The notes under the pieces: model-generated
The model's input: only the letters and a program-made list of their open reading frames with translations
What the model was told of the DNA's origin: nothing
Databases searched by the model: none
Origin: Candidatus Saccharimonadota bacterium
GTDB lineage: Bacteria > Patescibacteriota > Saccharimonadia > Saccharimonadales > Saccharimonadaceae
Direction of reading: 5' to 3'
Assembly (NCBI GenBank): GCA_017964115.1
Contig: JAGCSL010000033.1
Coordinates: 1 to 8,589 of the forward strand
DNA length: 8,589 nt
Position numbers and translations under genes: made by a program
Part shown: one piece after another, positions 4,723-8,589 of the stretch
Layout: each line of letters starts with the position of its first letter
How positions within the stretch are numbered: the first letter of the stretch is position 1

Positions 4723-6399
4723 ATGAGCAACACTTCAATTGACGGCTTAAAACGCAGAAATCCAGGCGTTAAAACCCCTGTAAAAGCGAAGATTCTTGAA
4801 GCTCCTCTAAAGAAGAAAGAGCTTAAGACTCGTGTGCAGGAAAGTAATAAATTCGAACCAGCCAAAAAAGAGGTAAAAAGCTCACAGCAACAGGCAGTGA
4901 AGGAGTTTTTTAATACGGTGAAAGACGAAAATCCAACCGATTTAGTAGACATTCCAAAGAAAGAGCAGAAAAAGAAGAAGCGCAAAAAACACAAAGTGTT
5001 AAAACGCGTTATTTTAGTGATTATTTTGTTATTAATAATTGCCGCCGGTTGTGTTTACGGATACTTCAACGATTTTATTGCAAAAGTTACGGACGGTGGT
5101 AGCTTACTCGGCTTCTTGACCTCAGATCCTGACACTCCTCTCCAGAAGGACGAAAATGGCCGCACTAATATTCTTATCTTTGGTACCGAGGGCTTCAGTA
5201 TGGATGATCCTCAGTATGACGGCGGTTGGTTAACCGACTCGATGATGCTTTTAAGCATCAATCAGGACACCGGTGATGCCAAGACGATTAGTTTGCCGCG
5301 TGATCTTAAGGCTGTAAAAACTTGTACCGCAACCGGCAAGCTTAATGAGGTTTATTTCTGTGAATACCAAAAAGCTATTAAGGGTAGCGACGAAGAAAAG
5401 CGCAAAGCTGAGGCAGAAGGCGCTCGCAAACTCGCCGCCGTATTTGAAGATGTTTTGGGCATAAAAGTCCATTATCGCGCCCACGCCAACTGGGGTGCCG
5501 TCACGAAGATTGTTGATGCGATTGGCGGTATAGACGTCGTCTTTACCTATGGTGACCAGACTTGGGATGGTGATGAAACCGTAATTAAGACCACGAGCCC
5601 GAAGGGCCTCGCTGATAATTACAGAAACGGGAAATACGCTATTCAATATCCGAACGGCCAAGCAGTTCACCTCGGCGGTTGGGATGCGCTCAATGTCGCG
5701 CGCGTTCGTAATGCGCACGGTGGTTACGGTGCCGCAAGTGGCAACTTTAGTCGTGAATACTTCCAGCAGCGCATTCTTGAAGCGATTGTTAATACGGCGA
5801 AGAAAAAGAACATTACCTCGGATATCTTTGCTGTTATGCAGATTAAAGACGCTGTTGGCGACAATCTCCGCACGGATATCAAGGATACGGAGCTTAAATC
5901 CTTCATTAAGCTCGCCAATACGGTTAATATGGCAAAGCTAGAGACGATTTCGCTCTATTCAACCGATGATAAACCGGCTCCACTTATGACTACGGGTATG
6001 ATTAATAAGATTTCCTATGTCTTCCCAAGTGCCGGCGTGGGAAATTACGACAGTATTCGCGCCTATATTAAGCGTAAGTTTAGCGCTGAGCCATTTACGG
6101 CTGAAAATGCCCAGGTTGCTGTTCTTAATGGCACGGCTGCTTATGGCATCGCCTCTAAAGAAAAGACTGTGCTCGAAAATAAGGGCTACATCGTAAAGTC
6201 TACCGGTAATGCACCAAGCGACCAATCTGGTTTTGATGGCGTACGCGTTTTCCAGAAGAACAAGAAGATGACTAAGACCGCCGAAGCCCTCAAAAAGCTT
6301 TATAAGGTCGATGTTTCTACGGAAATTCCAGACAGCCTTAAGTCGACCGAAGCAGACTTTATTGTTATCATCGGCAACGGCTTCTCGCATAGCAAATAA
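4723..6399 (+). CDS. LytR-CpsA-Psr (LCP) family cell-wall glycopolymer ligase with LytR_C domain
   Basis: LCP enzymes transfer undecaprenyl-linked glycopolymers onto peptidoglycan outside the membrane. 558 residues from the chosen start: a lysine-rich cytoplasmic tail (1-94), one membrane helix (95-114, LKRVILVIILLLIIAAG region), the LCP domain (about 149-363) and a LytR_C domain (about 463-554, starting AQVAVLNGTAAYGIAS). LCP hallmarks are present: NILIFGTEG, TDSMMLLSI (D172), SLPRDLK (R193), NVARVRN (R327, R329) and FSREYFQQR (R344, R350). Two cysteines, C201 and C213, could form an external disulfide. The frame stays open upstream to TTG 4627, with ATGs at 4705 and 4717, but none has a ribosome site. 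ATG 4723 is preferred because it lies eight bases after the extended -10, suggesting a leaderless message. Neighbouring sugar genes support a glycopolymer role; the substrate is unknown. Confidence 0.9.
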   Translation: MSNTSIDGLKRRNPGVKTPVKAKILEAPLKKKELKTRVQESNKFEPAKKEVKSSQQQAVKEFFNTVKDENPTDLVDIPKKEQKKKKRKKHKVLKRVILVIILLLIIAAGCVYGYFNDFIAKVTDGGSLLGFLTSDPDTPLQKDENGRTNILIFGTEGFSMDDPQYDGGWLTDSMMLLSINQDTGDAKTISLPRDLKAVKTCTATGKLNEVYFCEYQKAIKGSDEEKRKAEAEGARKLAAVFEDVLGIKVHYRAHANWGAVTKIVDAIGGIDVVFTYGDQTWDGDETVIKTTSPKGLADNYRNGKYAIQYPNGQAVHLGGWDALNVARVRNAHGGYGAASGNFSREYFQQRILEAIVNTAKKKNITSDIFAVMQIKDAVGDNLRTDIKDTELKSFIKLANTVNMAKLETISLYSTDDKPAPLMTTGMINKISYVFPSAGVGNYDSIRAYIKRKFSAEPFTAENAQVAVLNGTAAYGIASKEKTVLENKGYIVKSTGNAPSDQSGFDGVRVFQKNKKMTKTAEALKKLYKVDVSTEIPDSLKSTEADFIVIIGNGFSHSK

Positions 6400-6411
6400 C
6401 TTGCTAACAGA

Positions 6412-6420
6412 TGGTATAAT
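6412..6420 (+). promoter_or_regulatory. Extended -10 promoter of galE, leaderless
   Basis: TGGTATAAT is a perfect extended -10 element. It ends six bases before the galE ATG, so transcription is expected to start at or next to the A of that ATG. There is no ribosome site between, and no good -35 hexamer at the proper distance inside the end of the LCP gene. This predicts a leaderless mRNA for galE and the genes after it. Confidence 0.8.
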
Positions 6421-6426
6421 AAATAC

Positions 6427-7434
6427 ATGAAGAAAATTTTAGCTACTGGTGGGACCGGTTATATCGGTTCGCACACCGCTATCGAATTGATTAAAAATGG
6501 CTATGAAGTTGAGCTACTTGATAATCTTTTTAATAGCAAAATCACTGTTCTCGATCAAATTGAAAAAATCACCGGCGTTCGTCCAAAATTTTATGAAGCC
6601 GACATTCTTGATAAAGAGGCTCTCGATAAGATTTTTGCCGAGGGGCATTATGATGCCGTGATTCACTTTGCTGGCCTCAAAGCCGTTGGCGAGTCGGTCG
6701 AAAAACCACTTTGGTATTACTACAACAATATCACCGGCACAGTTAATCTCATGGAAGTCATGAAAAAATATGGCGTCAAAGAGATGGTCTTTTCTTCATC
6801 CGCTACCGTTTATGGCATCCAAGACACTCCTGAATGTGTTGAAACGATGCAGACTGGCGGCCAAATTGCTAACCCATATGGCAAAACCAAATTCTTTATC
6901 GAAGAAATTATTAAGGATTATGCCGTTTCCGACCCAGAGTTTAAGGCTACGATTTTGCGCTACTTCAACCCAATTGGCGCCCACGAGTCTGGCCTAATTG
7001 GCGAAGATCCAAACGGCATTCCGAATAATCTCATGCCGATTATCATGCGCGTCTCGCAGGGCAAGATTCCAGAGCTCAGCGTCTACGGTGATGATTATGA
7101 CACCGAGGATGGCACTGCGCGTCGTGATTATATCCATGTCGTTGATCTTGCGAAAGGCCACGTTGCTGCAATTGAGCACATTAAGGATGGTGTTAGTATC
7201 TATAATCTCGGCACTGGTCGTCCAAGCTCAGTTCTAGAAATGATTGCTGCCTTCGAAAAAGCCAGTGGCGAAAAGCTCCCATACAAGATTGTTGGTCGCC
7301 GCGCTGGCGATTTGCCGGAAATTTGGGCTAATGCCGACAAGGCCAAGCAGGAACTCGGCTGGAGCACCGAGCTCACTATCGATGATGCTATGCGCGATAC
7401 GATTAACTATTTGAACAAGGTAAAGGAGCAATAA
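6427..7434 (+). CDS. galE: UDP-glucose 4-epimerase family protein
   Basis: Cytoplasmic NAD-dependent enzyme that interconverts UDP-glucose and UDP-galactose, or the N-acetyl forms, feeding sugars to glycan assembly. 335 residues, matching E. coli GalE (338). The Rossmann motif is GGTGYIGSH (8-16). Catalytic residues are the serine in FSSSATVYG (S124/S125) and YGKTK (Y151, K155). NPIGAHESG, RRDYIHVVDLAKGH and YNLGTGRPSSV are typical GalE segments. In RRAGDLPEIWAN the residue aligned with E. coli Y299 (C307 in human GALE) is I299; this gatekeeper controls acceptance of N-acetylated sugars. The start directly follows an extended -10, with no ribosome site. The next gene begins immediately after its stop. 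Confidence 0.96.
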   Translation: MKKILATGGTGYIGSHTAIELIKNGYEVELLDNLFNSKITVLDQIEKITGVRPKFYEADILDKEALDKIFAEGHYDAVIHFAGLKAVGESVEKPLWYYYNNITGTVNLMEVMKKYGVKEMVFSSSATVYGIQDTPECVETMQTGGQIANPYGKTKFFIEEIIKDYAVSDPEFKATILRYFNPIGAHESGLIGEDPNGIPNNLMPIIMRVSQGKIPELSVYGDDYDTEDGTARRDYIHVVDLAKGHVAAIEHIKDGVSIYNLGTGRPSSVLEMIAAFEKASGEKLPYKIVGRRAGDLPEIWANADKAKQELGWSTELTIDDAMRDTINYLNKVKEQ

Positions 7435-8007
7435 ATGACAAAGACAGCATTCACGTTTAGAAACTATCTCAAAGAACTAAAAAAGGCTTGGATTTTCCTC
7501 GTCATTTTCCTTGTCATTGGTGCTGGAGCTGGTGCAGCCTACGCCTTTACGCGCAAGGTTCAGTATACGGCGACAGCAAAGTTTTCTGTTTATAACTCCC
7601 ATGTTGATAATGGCGCCGCAACTTCGCCATATTCGCAGCTCATCGAGCTTTTCTCTAGTAAGAAATTACTCGCTAGCGTCGACGAAGGCGTTAAACTCGA
7701 AGAAGTTCCAAGCTATGGCGTAAAAGAGGCGCCTCGCGGTATTTTCGAGGTGAAAGTTACTGATGCAGACAAAGAAAAAGCGAAGTCTTTTGCCAATCTT
7801 ATCGCCATCAATACAAACAAAGTAATCGAAACCGCATTTGACGATTCTTATAACTACCGCACTACTATTCTCGAAGAAGCTACCGACGCAGAACCAATCG
7901 TTACGCTAAAGACCCGTGCAATCTCGATCGCAGTTGCTGCTCTTGGTATGCTCGTGATTGCCGCAGTCGTCGTCTTCATTCGCTTTGATTACCGCTCGGA
8001 GAAATAA
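7435..8007 (+). CDS. Wzz/CapA-like polysaccharide chain-length or co-polymerase membrane protein
   Basis: 190-residue protein with the two-helix layout of polysaccharide co-polymerases: short cytoplasmic N-terminus, helix 1 (19-39, IFLVIFLVIGAGAGAAYAF), an external domain of about 120 residues with YTATAKFSVYN and FEVKVTDADKEKAKSFANLIA, and helix 2 (162-183) ending in a short cytoplasmic tail. The external part resembles the Wzz domain (repeating Ala/Lys pattern and a LEEATDAEPIVTLKTR segment before helix 2). There is no tyrosine-rich tail or Walker motif, so it is not a fused kinase; it resembles the membrane half of Gram-positive CpsC/YveK pairs. The ATG abuts the galE stop and AAAGGAG lies in the galE end. 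No partner BY-kinase is in the window. Family assignment is good, exact role inferred. Confidence 0.82.
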   Translation: MTKTAFTFRNYLKELKKAWIFLVIFLVIGAGAGAAYAFTRKVQYTATAKFSVYNSHVDNGAATSPYSQLIELFSSKKLLASVDEGVKLEEVPSYGVKEAPRGIFEVKVTDADKEKAKSFANLIAINTNKVIETAFDDSYNYRTTILEEATDAEPIVTLKTRAISIAVAALGMLVIAAVVVFIRFDYRSEK

Positions 8008-8589
8008 ATGGCTAAGTCGCAAAAGATTCTTTCAATTTCTGTTGCCGCTTATAACCTTGGCAGCATGATAGATGAATGTTTAAAGTCTTTTTGTGACGAG
8101 CGCTATATAAACGACATCGAGGTACTTGTCGTCGACGATGGTTCTAAAGACGATACGCCCGAGCGCGTCGAAAAATACGTTAAAAAATATCCAAAATCCA
8201 TCAAGCTAATTCGCCAAATCAACTCCGGCCCAGGCGCCACGGTTAATACTGGCATTAAGAATGCAACCGGTAAGTATTTCCGCATGGTTGATGGCGACGA
8301 CTGGGTAAACAGCGATGACTTCGCGGTCCTGATCGAGAAACTTAAGACCGTCGACGTTGACGCAGTTTTTGCAAACTATGTAACTTACCACAACAAGCGC
8401 AAAGCAATCAAAGCCGTGCATCGTGCAAACGATATGCCAGTTGGCGTCGTTTTTGATTTTAATGATTGGGAATATCATTATGATCCGCCAGTTCAGATGC
8501 ACAATACGATTTATCGCACGGAAATCATGAAAAAGCACGTCAAGCTCGACGACGGTTTCTATACAGATTCGGAATACATGTTCTATCCA
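8008..8589 (+). CDS. Family 2 glycosyltransferase, N-terminal part
   Basis: Inverting GT-A fold enzyme that adds a sugar from a nucleotide donor to a growing lipid-linked glycan on the cytoplasmic face. 194 codons are visible, open at the window end. The N-terminus ILSISVAAYNLGSMIDECLKS (7-27) is the first strand-helix of GT2 enzymes. VLVVDDGSKDDT (39-50) is the nucleotide-binding DDGSxD motif, NSGPGATVNTGIKNATGKY (72-90) is the usual second block, and VDGDDW (94-99) is the metal-binding DxD region. TDSEYMFYP at the edge may lead into the catalytic ED-like segment. The ATG abuts the previous stop, with GGAG (7998-8001) upstream. Acceptor and sugar cannot be told from the sequence. Confidence 0.93.
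   Translation, partial: MAKSQKILSISVAAYNLGSMIDECLKSFCDERYINDIEVLVVDDGSKDDTPERVEKYVKKYPKSIKLIRQINSGPGATVNTGIKNATGKYFRMVDGDDWVNSDDFAVLIEKLKTVDVDAVFANYVTYHNKRKAIKAVHRANDMPVGVVFDFNDWEYHYDPPVQMHNTIYRTEIMKKHVKLDDGFYTDSEYMFYP

Noticed and set aside
1..8589. Recoding of UGA as glycine, as in some CPR lineages
   Set aside because: No conserved gene here contains an in-frame TGA; all are complete under the standard code.
1..8589. CRISPR array, insertion sequence, tRNA or rRNA
   Set aside because: No regularly spaced repeats, transposase motifs, terminal inverted repeats or recognisable tRNA/rRNA segments were seen.

Overview
This window is a chromosomal replication-origin neighbourhood joined to the start of a surface-polysaccharide gene cluster. 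The gene set (dnaN and dnaA leftward; rpmH, rnpA, yidC and jag/R3H rightward) is the classic bacterial oriC core. The proteins are short and divergent: a 455-aa DnaA, a YidC without a lipoprotein signal and with lysine in its groove, a 156-aa KH-R3H protein without the Jag N-terminal domain, and no yidD between rnpA and yidC. Together with moderate GC, TAA as the usual stop and no in-frame UGA, this suggests a Patescibacteria/CPR genome, most likely Candidatus Saccharibacteria (TM7). The taxonomic call is inference from gene content and remembered sequence style, not from a search.

Layout. 1-618 (minus) is the 5' part of dnaN, cut by the window edge. 619-863 is an AT-rich dnaA-dnaN spacer with DnaA-box-like 9-mers. 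Its best feature is two abutting boxes followed by a run of TAG/TAA triplets, matching the DnaA-trio unwinding module known from Bacillus subtilis. 864-2231 (minus) is dnaA. 2232-2473 is the divergent dnaA/rpmH spacer, with three exact copies of TTTTCCACA, a probable dnaA promoter and a strong rpmH promoter. dnaA is therefore flanked on both sides by box clusters, as in bipartite origins.

2474-4539 (plus) is rpmH-rnpA-yidC-jag, apparently one transcription unit from the promoter at 2395-2423, closed by a hairpin/U-tract terminator at 4552-4581. It joins ribosomal protein L34, the RNase P protein, the membrane insertase and an RNA-binding partner.

4582-4722 is a small regulatory spacer with two perfect palindromes, a short hairpin, an isolated DnaA box and an extended -10 promoter. 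4723-6399 encodes a LytR-CpsA-Psr (LCP) ligase with a C-terminal LytR_C domain. galE (UDP-sugar 4-epimerase), a Wzz-like chain-length/co-polymerase protein and a family-2 glycosyltransferase (cut by the window end) follow at 6427-8589. galE, wzz and the transferase are joined by zero-gap TAAATG junctions. Read together, the right half would supply nucleotide sugar, transfer sugars, set chain length and attach the glycopolymer to the cell wall.

Most interesting points: the DnaA-trio module and bipartite origin; a uniform variant DnaA box (TTTTCCACA) alongside a DnaA whose DNA-binding signature is shortened (FHKDHST instead of FGGRDHT); leaderless-looking starts directly downstream of extended -10 elements for the LCP gene and galE; the unexplained palindromes ahead of the LCP gene; and a GalE with isoleucine at the gatekeeper position. 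I saw no mobile element, CRISPR array, tRNA or rRNA, and no clearly novel multi-gene system.
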